A stretch of DNA of 64,000 bases, taken from contig NZ_JAFBCE010000001.1 of NCBI RefSeq assembly GCF_016907555.1, positions 1,240,001 to 1,304,000 on the forward strand, written 5' to 3'. This document shows, one piece after another, positions 34,556 to 42,688 of the stretch. The translations under genes were made by a program, and so were the position numbers. Numbering within the stretch: the stretch's first letter is position 1; every line of letters starts with the position of its first letter. The notes under the pieces were generated by a model. The model did no database searches, had not been told where the DNA came from, and saw only the letters and a list, made by a program, of their open reading frames with translations. The DNA comes from Microbacterium laevaniformans (GTDB taxonomy: Bacteria > Actinomycetota > Actinomycetes > Actinomycetales > Microbacteriaceae).

Positions 34556-35794
34556 ATGAGCATTCCCCGAATCGTCGTCACCGGCATCGGCACATCCAGT
34601 CCCATCGGCGGGACCGCGCCGGAGAGCTGGTCCGCGCTGCTGGGTGGCGCATCCGGCGCCCGCACCCTCGAGTACGACTGGGTCGAGCAGTACAACCTGC
34701 CCGTCACGTTCGCGGCCCAGGCTGCGGTGCGTCCCGACACCGTGCTCGAGCGTCCGATCGCCAAGCGCCTCGACCCGTCGTCGCAGTTCGCGCTCGTCGC
34801 GGCGATGGAAGCGTGGGCGGATGCCGGGAGCCCGGAGGTCGACCCGGAGCGGCTCGGCGTCGATTTCGCGACCGGCATCGGCGGCCTGTGGACCCTCCTG
34901 GACGCGTGGGACACCCTTCGGGAGAAGGGCCCGCGTCGGGTGCTCCCGATGACGGTTCCGATGCTCATGCCCAACGCTGCTGCGGGCAACCTGTCGCTGC
35001 ACTTCGGTGCGCGCGCCTATGCGCGCACGGTCGCCAGTGCGTGTGCCTCCAGCACGGAGTCGATCGTCAACGCCATCGAGCACCTGCGTGACGGCCTCGC
35101 CGACGTGGTGATCGCGGGAGGCACCGAATCGGTGATCCATCCCGTCACCATCGCGTCCTTCTCCTCGATGCAGGCGTTGTCCAAGCGCAATGACTCCCCC
35201 GAGACGGCATCGCGTCCGGGCAGCATCGACCGCGACGGGTTCGTCATGGGCGAGGGCGCCGGTGTGCTGATCCTGGAGACCGAGGAGCACGCCAAGGCGC
35301 GCGGCGCGAAGATCTACGCGGTTGTCGTCGGCGGCGGCGTCACGGCCGACTCGTACCACATCACGGCGAACGATCCCGAGGGTACCGGCGCCGCGCGCGC
35401 GGTGAACCTCGCGCTGGCCATGGCCGACGCGTCCCCGGACGACGTGACCCACATCAACGCCCACGCCACGTCGACGCCGGTCGGAGACCCGAACGAGTAC
35501 GTCGCGTTGAAGAGCGTGTTCGGCGACCGCATCGATGAGATCCCGGTCTCGGCGACGAAGGCCTCGACCGGTCATCTCCTCGGCGGTACCGGCGCTCTGG
35601 AGGCCATCTTCACGATTCTGGCCATCCGCGATCGCGTCGCGCCCCCGACGATCAACATGACCGAGCAGGACCCCGCAGTCCCGTTCCGTCTGTCGGGCGC
35701 GCCGACGCCGCTGGGCGACGGTCCGCAGCTCGCGATCAGCAACTCGTTCGGCTTCGGCGGCCACAACGCCGTCGCCGCCTTCGCTTCGGTCTGA
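34556..35794 (+). CDS. fabF: 3-oxoacyl-ACP synthase II
   Basis: A 412-residue elongating condensing enzyme. The Cys-His-His active site is visible: ASACASSTESIVNAIEHL (Cys), HINAHATSTPVGDPNE (first His) and KASTGHLLGGTGALEA (second His). The C-terminus has the family's SNSFGFGGHNAV loop. It is the last gene of the fab operon and is followed by a strong terminator hairpin. Confidence 0.96.
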   Translation: MSIPRIVVTGIGTSSPIGGTAPESWSALLGGASGARTLEYDWVEQYNLPVTFAAQAAVRPDTVLERPIAKRLDPSSQFALVAAMEAWADAGSPEVDPERLGVDFATGIGGLWTLLDAWDTLREKGPRRVLPMTVPMLMPNAAAGNLSLHFGARAYARTVASACASSTESIVNAIEHLRDGLADVVIAGGTESVIHPVTIASFSSMQALSKRNDSPETASRPGSIDRDGFVMGEGAGVLILETEEHAKARGAKIYAVVVGGGVTADSYHITANDPEGTGAARAVNLALAMADASPDDVTHINAHATSTPVGDPNEYVALKSVFGDRIDEIPVSATKASTGHLLGGTGALEAIFTILAIRDRVAPPTINMTEQDPAVPFRLSGAPTPLGDGPQLAISNSFGFGGHNAVAAFASV

Positions 35795-35807
35795 GCATTC
35801 GCGCGTG

Positions 35808-35846
35808 AAGACGCCCCCGCATCCGTGAGGATGGCGGGGGCGTCTT
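35808..35846 (+). terminator. Terminator of the fab operon
   Basis: A long stem starting AAGACGCCCCCGC at 35808 pairs with GCGGGGGCGTCTT ending at 35846, with a GTGA loop and one bulged G. It is immediately followed by TCG. Confidence 0.85.
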
Positions 35847-35940
35847 TCGTGTCAGACGGGGATGCGCGGTCTCGGTCTCCGGGAAGCCGTCCGAAGCCGG
35901 TACTGGTGCCTCCACCCGTCTGAGGTCCGTGGCGGGTCTG

Positions 35941-36453
35941 TCAGCCCACCTTGTGCAGCCAGACGACCGGTGCGTCGTCGCTGGCGTGACGGAACGGCTC
36001 GAGCTCCTCGTCCCAGGTCGACCCGAGCGCGACCTGGAGCTCGCGCTGCAGGTCGTACGGGTCGCCGGCGGCGATCTCCATTGCGTAGCGGATGCGATCC
36101 TCCCCGATCACGACGTTGCCCGCGGTGTCGGTCTGCGCAAAGTGGATGCCGAGATCAGGAGTGTGCATCCACCGCCCGCCGTCCGAGCGCGGCGTGGGGT
36201 CTTCGCTCACCTCGAACCGCAGATGCTCCCATCCGCGGATCGCGGTCGCCAGGGCCGCGCCGGTGCCGGCGGGACCCTCCCAATAGAACTCCGCGCGGCG
36301 ACTTCCCGTGAGAACGGGTTGATCCGCCCACTCGAAGCTCACCGCGCGCCCGAGGGCGCGACCGACGGCCCACTCCAAGTGGGGGCACAGCGCACGTGGC
36401 GCGGAGTGGATGTAGATCACTCCGCGCGCCTGTGGGGTCGACGTGGTCGCCAT
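35941..36453 (-). CDS. DUF3145 protein
   Basis: A 170-residue protein of the actinobacterial DUF3145 family (RGVIYIHSAPRALCPHLEWA at the start, EFYWEGPAGTG in the middle, WLHKVG at the end). The function is unknown. In Streptomyces a family member lies beside the fab operon as here, so a link to lipid synthesis is possible but not shown. The 94-bp gap to the fabF terminator holds a 9-bp inverted repeat (35852-35860/35915-35923) and nothing else recognisable. Confidence 0.88.
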   Translation of the reverse strand: MATTSTPQARGVIYIHSAPRALCPHLEWAVGRALGRAVSFEWADQPVLTGSRRAEFYWEGPAGTGAALATAIRGWEHLRFEVSEDPTPRSDGGRWMHTPDLGIHFAQTDTAGNVVIGEDRIRYAMEIAAGDPYDLQRELQVALGSTWDEELEPFRHASDDAPVVWLHKVG

Positions 36454-36575
36454 CGCGAGTCTCCGTTTCTTCAGGTACGTCTTCCCCTACGACCTGAGTG
36501 TCGGATGCGTGGCGCCTATGTGGTTGTGGGCCCATTATGGCCGATAACGACGCGGAATCACAACCGTGTCATTGG

Positions 36576-36649
36576 TAGGGCGGGTGGGACTTGAACCCAC
36601 GATCGTCGGGTTATGAGCCCGCTGCCTTGACCAGCTTGGCCACCGCCCC
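36576..36649 (-). tRNA. tRNA with CAU anticodon (Met, possibly Ile2)
   Basis: A 74-nt cloverleaf. Acceptor GGGGCGG pairs with CCGCCCT, the D-arm is GCC/GGC, the anticodon loop is CTCATAA, and the T-arm is GTGGG-TTCAAGT-CCCAC, with discriminator A. CAU can be elongator Met or the lysidine-modified isoleucine tRNA. It is not the initiator, since base 1 pairs with 72. The outer anticodon-stem pair is G-A, a mismatch. CCA is not encoded. Confidence 0.88.
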
Positions 36650-36663
36650 CTGTCCCCGGAAGT

Positions 36664-37731
36664 CTAGCGGGGGCGCGGGTCGTCCCGATCGCGCACGGGT
36701 GGCTCGGGCCACACCTTCGCCACGGCATCCGTGAGGCGCTGCGATCCGGGCGAGACCTGTTCGCCGCTCCCGCGTGTGATGGGGATCTCCTGGCTGTCGC
36801 TGATCACCTGCGGGTGGTGGCGAGCCAGTTGGAAGACGCCGGTGACGGCCAGCGCGCCGGCGACGACGAAGCCGCCGTAGGCCCAGAGGGGGGCGCCGTC
36901 GGCTTCGCGCAGCACGGCCAGGCCGATCACGATGGCGACGATCGGATCGATGACGGTGAGACCGGCGATGACGAGGTCGGGCGGGCCGGACGCGTAGGCA
37001 GTCTGCACGAAGTAGGCGCCGATCGCAGTGCCGGCGAGCAGGGCGACGATGCACACGATCGTGAGCCACTCGAAGTCGCCGGTGCGGATGCGGCTCAGTA
37101 CGACCTTCGCGAGCGTCGCGACGAAGCCGTACATGATGCCGGCGGCGACGATGTAGAACAGTGCTCCCATGCGAGTGCGCAGCCACAGCCAGAGTGCGGT
37201 CAGGACGATGGCGACACCGGCGAGGATCAGCAGCACCGTGATCAGCTGTCCGTCGCTGATCGGGGTCTCCGTGGCGTACAGGGCGGCGATCGTGACGAAC
37301 ACGAAGATGCCGGCGACGCAGAGCCCGATGGCGCTCAGCGAGCGCCGCGTCGGCTTCAGGCCGCTGATTCGCGCGTTCAGCAGCGTCGTGATGACCAACG
37401 AGACGGCGCCGAGCGGCTGCACCAGGATGAGGGGGGCGAACGACAGGGCGGACAGCTGGCAGACGATCGCCAGCCCCAGCATCACGGTGCCGGCTACCCA
37501 CGACGGACGGCGCAGCAGATTCCAGATCTGGCCGCCGGTGAGACCGGTGCCCCCGGCGGTCGCCGTGAGACGTTCGACCTTGTGCACCCCGCGGTGCTGA
37601 TACTGCGCGCCGAAGGACATGAACACAGCGCCGAGCAGGGCGAGCGGAATGCCGATGAGGATGCCGGGGTCCGCGAAGACGCCGACGAGCTTGTCGGTCA
37701 CGTCTCCGAGGTCGTTGAGGGCGGCATGCAC
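36664..37731 (-). CDS. DMT/EamA-type membrane transporter
   Basis: A 355-residue protein with about nine to ten membrane helices arranged as two similar halves (FAPLILVQPLGAVSLVITTLLNA in the first, GPPDLVIAGLTVIDPIVAIVIG in the second). This is typical of drug/metabolite transporters. A ~45-residue charged cytoplasmic tail follows. The substrate is unknown. The start is GTG at 37731 with a -10 hexamer 6 nt upstream. It is divergent from def. Confidence 0.83.
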   Translation of the reverse strand: MHAALNDLGDVTDKLVGVFADPGILIGIPLALLGAVFMSFGAQYQHRGVHKVERLTATAGGTGLTGGQIWNLLRRPSWVAGTVMLGLAIVCQLSALSFAPLILVQPLGAVSLVITTLLNARISGLKPTRRSLSAIGLCVAGIFVFVTIAALYATETPISDGQLITVLLILAGVAIVLTALWLWLRTRMGALFYIVAAGIMYGFVATLAKVVLSRIRTGDFEWLTIVCIVALLAGTAIGAYFVQTAYASGPPDLVIAGLTVIDPIVAIVIGLAVLREADGAPLWAYGGFVVAGALAVTGVFQLARHHPQVISDSQEIPITRGSGEQVSPGSQRLTDAVAKVWPEPPVRDRDDPRPR

Positions 37732-37737
37732 CCCTCG

Positions 37738-37743
37738 ACACTA
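37738..37743 (-). promoter_or_regulatory. -10 hexamer for the DMT transporter
   Basis: TAGTGT on the minus strand, 6 nt before the GTG at 37731. Confidence 0.5.
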
Positions 37744-37761
37744 ACCGCCGGGTGTGCTCGA

Positions 37762-37767
37762 TAGGCT
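37762..37767 (+). promoter_or_regulatory. -10 hexamer for def
   Basis: TAGGCT, 6 nt before the GTG at 37774. Its -35 region would overlap the divergent hexamer of the transporter gene, 18 bp away. Confidence 0.55.
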
Positions 37768-37773
37768 CAGGAC

Positions 37774-38340
37774 GTGGCTGTTCTTCCGATTCGCATTATG
37801 GGCGATCCCGTCCTGCACTCCCCCGCCGACCCGGTCTCCGAAATCACCGATGAGATCCGCACACTGGTCGCCGACATGTTCGAGACGATGGATGCCGCCC
37901 CCGGCGTCGGTCTCGCGGCCCCTCAGGTAGGGGTGGGTCTGCGCATCTACACGTACAGCTACCAGGACGATGACGGGCAGCCCTGGCGCGGAGTCATCCT
38001 CAACCCCGAACTGTGGATGCGTCCGTCGGTGCCCGGGGCACCAGACCCGGACGACGAGTCAGAGGGGTGCCTGTCGTTCCCGGGCGAGCGCTTCGCGTTG
38101 CGCCGCTCCGATGAGGTCCTGGTCACCGGCATCGATCTCGACGGTGAGCCGATCCGCATCCAGGTCGATGGCTGGCGCGCGCGCATCATGCAGCACGAGT
38201 TCGACCACCTCGACGGCATTCTGTATGTGGACCGCCTGGACGACGGCGACTGGAAGACCGTCCAGAAGATCGCCCGCAAGCGCGGCTGGGGTCGTCCGGG
38301 GGCGTCCTGGACGCCGGGAATCGACGATCTCGACGCCTGA
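37774..38340 (+). CDS. def: Peptide deformylase
   Basis: A 188-residue metalloenzyme that removes the formyl group from new proteins. All three family motifs are present: GVGLAAPQVGVG, EGCLSFPGE (metal Cys) and MQHEFDHLDGIL (two metal His and the catalytic Glu). The start is GTG at 37774. Confidence 0.97.
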   Translation: MAVLPIRIMGDPVLHSPADPVSEITDEIRTLVADMFETMDAAPGVGLAAPQVGVGLRIYTYSYQDDDGQPWRGVILNPELWMRPSVPGAPDPDDESEGCLSFPGERFALRRSDEVLVTGIDLDGEPIRIQVDGWRARIMQHEFDHLDGILYVDRLDDGDWKTVQKIARKRGWGRPGASWTPGIDDLDA

Positions 38341-38396
38341 TCTTCGATCGACGCTGCGCGAGCTGTCCAGTCTGAAGCCTCGCGCCGGGCAACGAA

Positions 38397-38426
38397 AACG
38401 GCCCCAGAGTGGAGTCTGGGGCCGTT
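38397..38426 (-). terminator. Terminator of tRNA-Asn, shared with def
   Basis: Perfect 12-nt arms AACGGCCCCAGA and TCTGGGGCCGTT with a 6-nt loop. On the minus strand the stem is followed by TTTTC, a proper T-run, just after tRNA-Asn. Confidence 0.88.
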
Positions 38427-38428
38427 CG

Positions 38429-38501
38429 CTCCCCGGCTTGGACTCGAACCAAGAACCTGCCGGTTAACAGCCGGCTGCTCTGCCAATTGAGCTACCGAGG
38501 A
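38429..38501 (-). tRNA. tRNA-Asn (GUU)
   Basis: A 73-nt cloverleaf. Acceptor TCCTCGG pairs with CCGGGGA, the D-arm is GCTC/GAGC, anticodon stem GCCGG/CCGGC encloses CTGTTAA with anticodon GTT, and the T-arm is CTTGG-TTCGAGT-CCAAG, with discriminator G. CCA is not encoded. Confidence 0.96.
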
Positions 38502-38574
38502 TCAATCACCCGCGAGCGGGCAACCCGTCCATATTAGCAAACGTCGGAGTGTGCTCGTGACACGATACGCGTCT

Positions 38575-39345
38575 TCACGACACGAGACGGGCACCGCCGT
38601 CAGGAGTCCAGAGCAGATCCGCGATGCCATGCCCGTAGGCGACGGGCAGACCTGCTCGGAGCACCAGCACGTCGGCATCGAGCTCCCGCACGGCTTCGGC
38701 GTCGTTGGTCACCATGAGAATCGCCATGCCGTTCTCGTCGCGCCGGCGCAGCAGCGCGTCGCGCGCGGCATGTCTCACCTCGACGTCGAGGTTCGCATAC
38801 GGATCGTCGCCGATGAAGACCTTCGGGCCGAGCACGAGGGCGCGAGCGATCGCGACACGCTGGCGCATCCCCGAACTCAGCTCATAGGGATACCGGGTGG
38901 CTGCGCCGAGCGGGAGTTCGAACTCGTCCAGCAACCCCGCGACGCGGACGGCCAGCGCGCGCTGATTGACGCGTCGATCTCGGCTCGTGATCGGCTCGCC
39001 GATGACGTCTCCGACGGTCAGTCGAGCCGGAAGGGCGGCTCCCGCGCGCTGCGGGACATACCCGGTGTGGTACGCGCGCACACGCGCAGCGCGCCCCCTG
39101 CGCCGTACGGCCGTGCCATCGACCCAGGCGTCGCCTCCCACCACCGACAGCGAGTCGTCGCTCGTGCCAGCGAGCAGGGTCGCGAGGGTCGATTTGCCCG
39201 ATCCGGTCGTGCCCATGACCGCCAGCGCGCGGCCGGGGTCGACCCGGAAACTGACGCCATCGACGACGCGCACTCCCGCGCGCGCGATCGAGAGGTCGTC
39301 GCAACGAAGCGCGGGAGGATTGTCGGTGGGGGCACGACGCGGCAT
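38575..39345 (-). CDS. Orphan ABC transporter ATPase, peptide-type
   Basis: A 256-residue ATP-binding subunit. Walker A is MGTTGSGKST, the Q-loop lies at TGYVPQR, and the signature helix YELSSGMRQRVAIARAL resembles oligopeptide (Opp/Dpp) ATPases. Walker B reads KVFIGDDPYANLD: the usual catalytic Glu after the Walker B Asp is Asp here. The switch His is also not obvious (MVTNDAE where an H-loop His is expected). No permease or binding protein lies next to it. The ATG at 39345 is preferred over an upstream GTG/ATG because AGGATGAG lies before it. Confidence 0.8.
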   Translation of the reverse strand: MPRRAPTDNPPALRCDDLSIARAGVRVVDGVSFRVDPGRALAVMGTTGSGKSTLATLLAGTSDDSLSVVGGDAWVDGTAVRRRGRAARVRAYHTGYVPQRAGAALPARLTVGDVIGEPITSRDRRVNQRALAVRVAGLLDEFELPLGAATRYPYELSSGMRQRVAIARALVLGPKVFIGDDPYANLDVEVRHAARDALLRRRDENGMAILMVTNDAEAVRELDADVLVLRAGLPVAYGHGIADLLWTPDGGARLVS

Positions 39346-39401
39346 GCGCTCATCCTGCCCGCTCTGGCCCGTGGGCGCCACCGTGCGACCGCGCCACGGG
39401 G

Positions 39402-41300
39402 TCAGAGCGACGCCTCGGTGAGAGCGCGCCGGCGCGCGTCCAGCTCGCGCAGCGCCAGACGGACCGCCCGCCCTTGTTCCGAATCGGCGGGAAGCCGCTG
39501 GATCGTGCCGAGCAACTCGCTCTTCTCCCGGTCGACCGCGCGCACCCGCAGCTTGCGCGCGAGTCCGCGTGTGTAGGCCGCGGCCTCCGCCTCCGTCAAT
39601 GCAGGGAAATCGGCCGTCAGCAACTCCACCGCCAGCGACCGGTAGGGCTCACGCACCGACTCCACCGCCGTCGACGCCCAGCCGATGCGTCTGCGGTCTC
39701 CCTGCGCGACGAGGGACTGGCGCACCGCGTCGAGAGCGGGGATCTGCATGGGCAGCGCGAGCGCGGCATCCACCTCCTCGCCGTCGACGAGGTGACCGTA
39801 CTGCAGCACTCCCATGAGGGCGTCGCGCTCCAGTGTTGCATCGGCGGTGCGCGGCAGCGTCCGCAGACTCATCCGGAGTGCGGGCTCATCGACCACCGGC
39901 GTGGGAGCGGAGCCGTCGGCCCCGGCCGTTGCGCTCACGGACGCCGTCGAGGAGGAGCGGGGGATGTCGCCCTCGCGCCGCACGCTGTCGCGAGCTGCGC
40001 GGTCGACCTCGCGCCGCACATCCTCGGTGTCCATCCCGAGGCGGCGGGCCAGCACGCGGGTGTATTCCGGCTGCAGCAGCGGGTCGCGCAGCTCACCCAC
40101 GACCGGTGCGGCGGCTCGCAGGGCCCCGACGCGGCCCTCGACGCTCGCGAGATCGAACCCCGAGAGGCGCTGATCGATGACGAACTCGAACATCGGAATC
40201 TTCGTGTCGAGCATCGAACGCACCGCCGCGTCGCCGCGCTCCAGTCGCAGATCGCAGGGATCCAGTCCCTGCGGTCCGGTCGCCACGTAGGTCTGCGCGT
40301 TGAAGCGCTTCGCGTCGGCGAAGGCGCGCAGGGCCGCTTTCTGCCCCGCGGCATCGGGGTCGAACGTGAACACGACTTCGCCGGCGGCGCTGTCATCGCC
40401 CATGACCCGTCGCAGGACCGTGATGTGGTCGGAGCCGAACGCCGTCCCGCAGGTGGCCACCGCCGTCGTGACGCCCGCCAGATGGCAGGCCATCACGTCG
40501 GTGTATCCCTCGACGACGACGACGCGGTGCGAACGTGAGACATCCTTCTTCGCGAGGTCCAGGCCGTAGAGCACCTGCGCCTTCTTGTAGATCGTGGTCT
40601 CGGGCGTGTTGAGGTATTTCGGACCCTGGTCGTCGTCGTAGAGACGGCGCGCCCCGAAACCGATCGTCTGGCCGGTCAGATCGCGAATCGGCCACACGAC
40701 ACGGCCACGGAAGCGGTCGTACACGCCGCGCTGGCCTTGGGAGACGAGACCCGCGGCCGACAGCTCCTCGTCCGTGAAGCCCTGGCTGTGCAGCGCGTCG
40801 CGAAGGTTGTTCCAGCCCTTCGGCGCGTAGCCGACACCGAAGTGGGCCGCGGCTCCGGCGTCGAAGCCGCGTTCACCGAGAAAGCGGCGGCCGGCGTCGG
40901 CCTCCGCTGACGACAGCTGCGTGCGGAACCACTCCGCAGCGGCCGAGTTGGCCTGATAGAGACGCGTGCGGCCGCTGGTCTCCGGCGCCGCGCCGCCGTC
41001 TTCGTAGTGGAGCGTGTAGCCGATGCGCGCGGCCAGGCGTTCGACCGCCTCGGTGAAGGACAGGTGGTCCATGGCGCGCAGGAAGGAGTAGACATCGCCC
41101 GACTCGCCGCACCCGAAGCAGTGGTAGTAGCCGACCTGCGGGCGCACGTGGAAGCTCGGGCTTCGTTCGTCATGGAACGGGCACAGGCCCTTCAGCGATC
41201 CGACGCCGGCTGACTTGAGGGCGACCCGCTCGCCGACGATGTCACCGATGTTGGTGCGGGCTTTGACCTCGTCGACGTCGGATTGCCGGATCCGTGCCAT
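39402..41300 (-). CDS. dnaG: DNA primase
   Basis: A 632-residue primase that makes RNA primers at the replication fork. An N-terminal CHC2 zinc finger (CPFHDERSPSFHV, then YYHCFGCGESGDVYSFL) is followed by the TOPRIM catalytic core with VVVVEGYTDVMACH and FTFDPDAAGQKAA. A C-terminal helicase-binding region follows a Ser/Ala-rich linker. The ATG at 41300 shares one base with the dgt stop (TGATG). Confidence 0.96.
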   Translation of the reverse strand: MARIRQSDVDEVKARTNIGDIVGERVALKSAGVGSLKGLCPFHDERSPSFHVRPQVGYYHCFGCGESGDVYSFLRAMDHLSFTEAVERLAARIGYTLHYEDGGAAPETSGRTRLYQANSAAAEWFRTQLSSAEADAGRRFLGERGFDAGAAAHFGVGYAPKGWNNLRDALHSQGFTDEELSAAGLVSQGQRGVYDRFRGRVVWPIRDLTGQTIGFGARRLYDDDQGPKYLNTPETTIYKKAQVLYGLDLAKKDVSRSHRVVVVEGYTDVMACHLAGVTTAVATCGTAFGSDHITVLRRVMGDDSAAGEVVFTFDPDAAGQKAALRAFADAKRFNAQTYVATGPQGLDPCDLRLERGDAAVRSMLDTKIPMFEFVIDQRLSGFDLASVEGRVGALRAAAPVVGELRDPLLQPEYTRVLARRLGMDTEDVRREVDRAARDSVRREGDIPRSSSTASVSATAGADGSAPTPVVDEPALRMSLRTLPRTADATLERDALMGVLQYGHLVDGEEVDAALALPMQIPALDAVRQSLVAQGDRRRIGWASTAVESVREPYRSLAVELLTADFPALTEAEAAAYTRGLARKLRVRAVDREKSELLGTIQRLPADSEQGRAVRLALRELDARRRALTEASL

Positions 41301-42688
41301 CAGTGACCCTCCGCCGGCCACAGCCCGGCGAGCGGCTCGGGAAGGGCGAAACCGCTGGGTGCGATCGTGCGGTCGTCGCCGGAGCGCAGGCCGAGCTCGC
41401 GCAGATCGACCGGGCCGATCAGTCGGGCGTGCCACTCGATGGCGAAGCGATCGGTGAGGCTCGCGACCTGGTCGACGACCACGCGCTTGCGGGCGGCATC
41501 GGTGGATGCCGCGGCGAAGTCCTCCGCGTGCAGCCGGTCGAGGTGCTCGGGGCGTTCCCACAGCGCCGTTGCGAGACGCTTGAGCACCCGACGCTGCTCC
41601 TTGTAGAGGCCGCGCCGGCCGTCGATCGTCACGACGAACGCTCCGATGATGCCCTTGAGCACCGCCATCTCGGCCTCGATGACGCGCGGCACGATGACGC
41701 GTCCGTGATACCGGGTGAGGACGGGCGCCGAGTAGTGCTCTCGGGTCGCCGTCGTCGCCGCGCGTGCGAAGCGACCGATGAGGTCGGAGGTCAGGTTCTT
41801 GAGCCCCGCCAGCGCCGCGCGCGACCCGTCGAAGCCGGGCAGCCACTCGGGAATCCGCGTGAGTCGGTACAGTGCGTCCGCGAGCTCGTCGCGGGTGAAT
41901 CCGAAGCCCACCCAGGCCTGGATGGCGGTCAGCAGCGCCTCGTGCTCCCGCACGTCCGCGAGCCGCGCGGGATCCAGGTAGCCGTTGAGCACGGCGTCCT
42001 CGAAATCGTGCACCGAGTAGGCGATGTCATCGGAGAGGTCCATGACTTCGGCCTCGATGCAGCGGACGCGACCCGGCGCCCCCTGTCGCATCCAACGGAA
42101 GACGGCCTCGTCCTCGGGATAGACGCCGAACTTCTCGCGCCCGCCGGGGTCGGGAACGCCATGCTCGACGGTCCAGGGGTACTTGCATGTCGCGTCGAGG
42201 CTCGCACGGGTCAGGTTGAGCCCTGCACTGCGACCCTCGGCGTCGAGCACCTTCGGTTCGAGGCGGGAGAGGATCCGGAGGGTCTGGGCGTTGCCCTCGA
42301 ACCCTCCGATGCCCTCAGCCCAATCGTTCAGTGCGCGTTCGCCGTTGTGGCCGAACGGCGGATGCCCGATGTCGTGGCTCAGACACGCGGTGTCGACCAC
42401 GTCCGGCGACAGCTCGAGCGCGATCGCCAGCTCCCGACCGACCTGCGCGACCTCCAGCGAGTGCGTGAGACGGTTACGGGCGAAGTCGGCGGGGCTGGCG
42501 GGGCTGAGCACCTGCGTCTTCGCCGCGAGACGGCGCAGAGCCGCGGAATGCAGCACGCGAGCCCGGTCACGGGCGAACCCGTCGCGCTGTGAGCGATGCC
42601 GCTCGGGGATGAAGCGTTCGGCGTCGTGGTCGTCGTATCCGGAGGGGCGGCCCGAGGCGATGGCCACACCGCTCGCGTCACCCGCCAC
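41300..42688 (-). CDS. dgt: Deoxyguanosinetriphosphate triphosphohydrolase-like HD protein
   Basis: A 462-residue HD-domain phosphohydrolase that cleaves dNTPs to nucleosides and triphosphate. Metal ligands are visible in RNRLTHSLEVAQVGR (His) and ACLSHDIGHPPFGHNGERAL (HD pair), with FEGNAQTLRILSRLE after. The dusB-dgt-dnaG order is shared by many actinobacteria. The GTG start at 42688 overlaps the dusB stop by 11 nt; a GTG at 42667 is a weaker alternative. Confidence 0.93.
   Translation of the reverse strand: MAGDASGVAIASGRPSGYDDHDAERFIPERHRSQRDGFARDRARVLHSAALRRLAAKTQVLSPASPADFARNRLTHSLEVAQVGRELAIALELSPDVVDTACLSHDIGHPPFGHNGERALNDWAEGIGGFEGNAQTLRILSRLEPKVLDAEGRSAGLNLTRASLDATCKYPWTVEHGVPDPGGREKFGVYPEDEAVFRWMRQGAPGRVRCIEAEVMDLSDDIAYSVHDFEDAVLNGYLDPARLADVREHEALLTAIQAWVGFGFTRDELADALYRLTRIPEWLPGFDGSRAALAGLKNLTSDLIGRFARAATTATREHYSAPVLTRYHGRVIVPRVIEAEMAVLKGIIGAFVVTIDGRRGLYKEQRRVLKRLATALWERPEHLDRLHAEDFAAASTDAARKRVVVDQVASLTDRFAIEWHARLIGPVDLRELGLRSGDDRTIAPSGFALPEPLAGLWPAEGH

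Noticed and set aside
35852..35923. Possible cobalamin-riboswitch fragment between fabF and DUF3145 (GGGAAGCCG and GAAGCCGG inside a 9-bp inverted repeat)
   Set aside because: The invariant CGCAAC-type core is missing, the inner arms do not pair properly, and no plus-strand gene follows for it to control.
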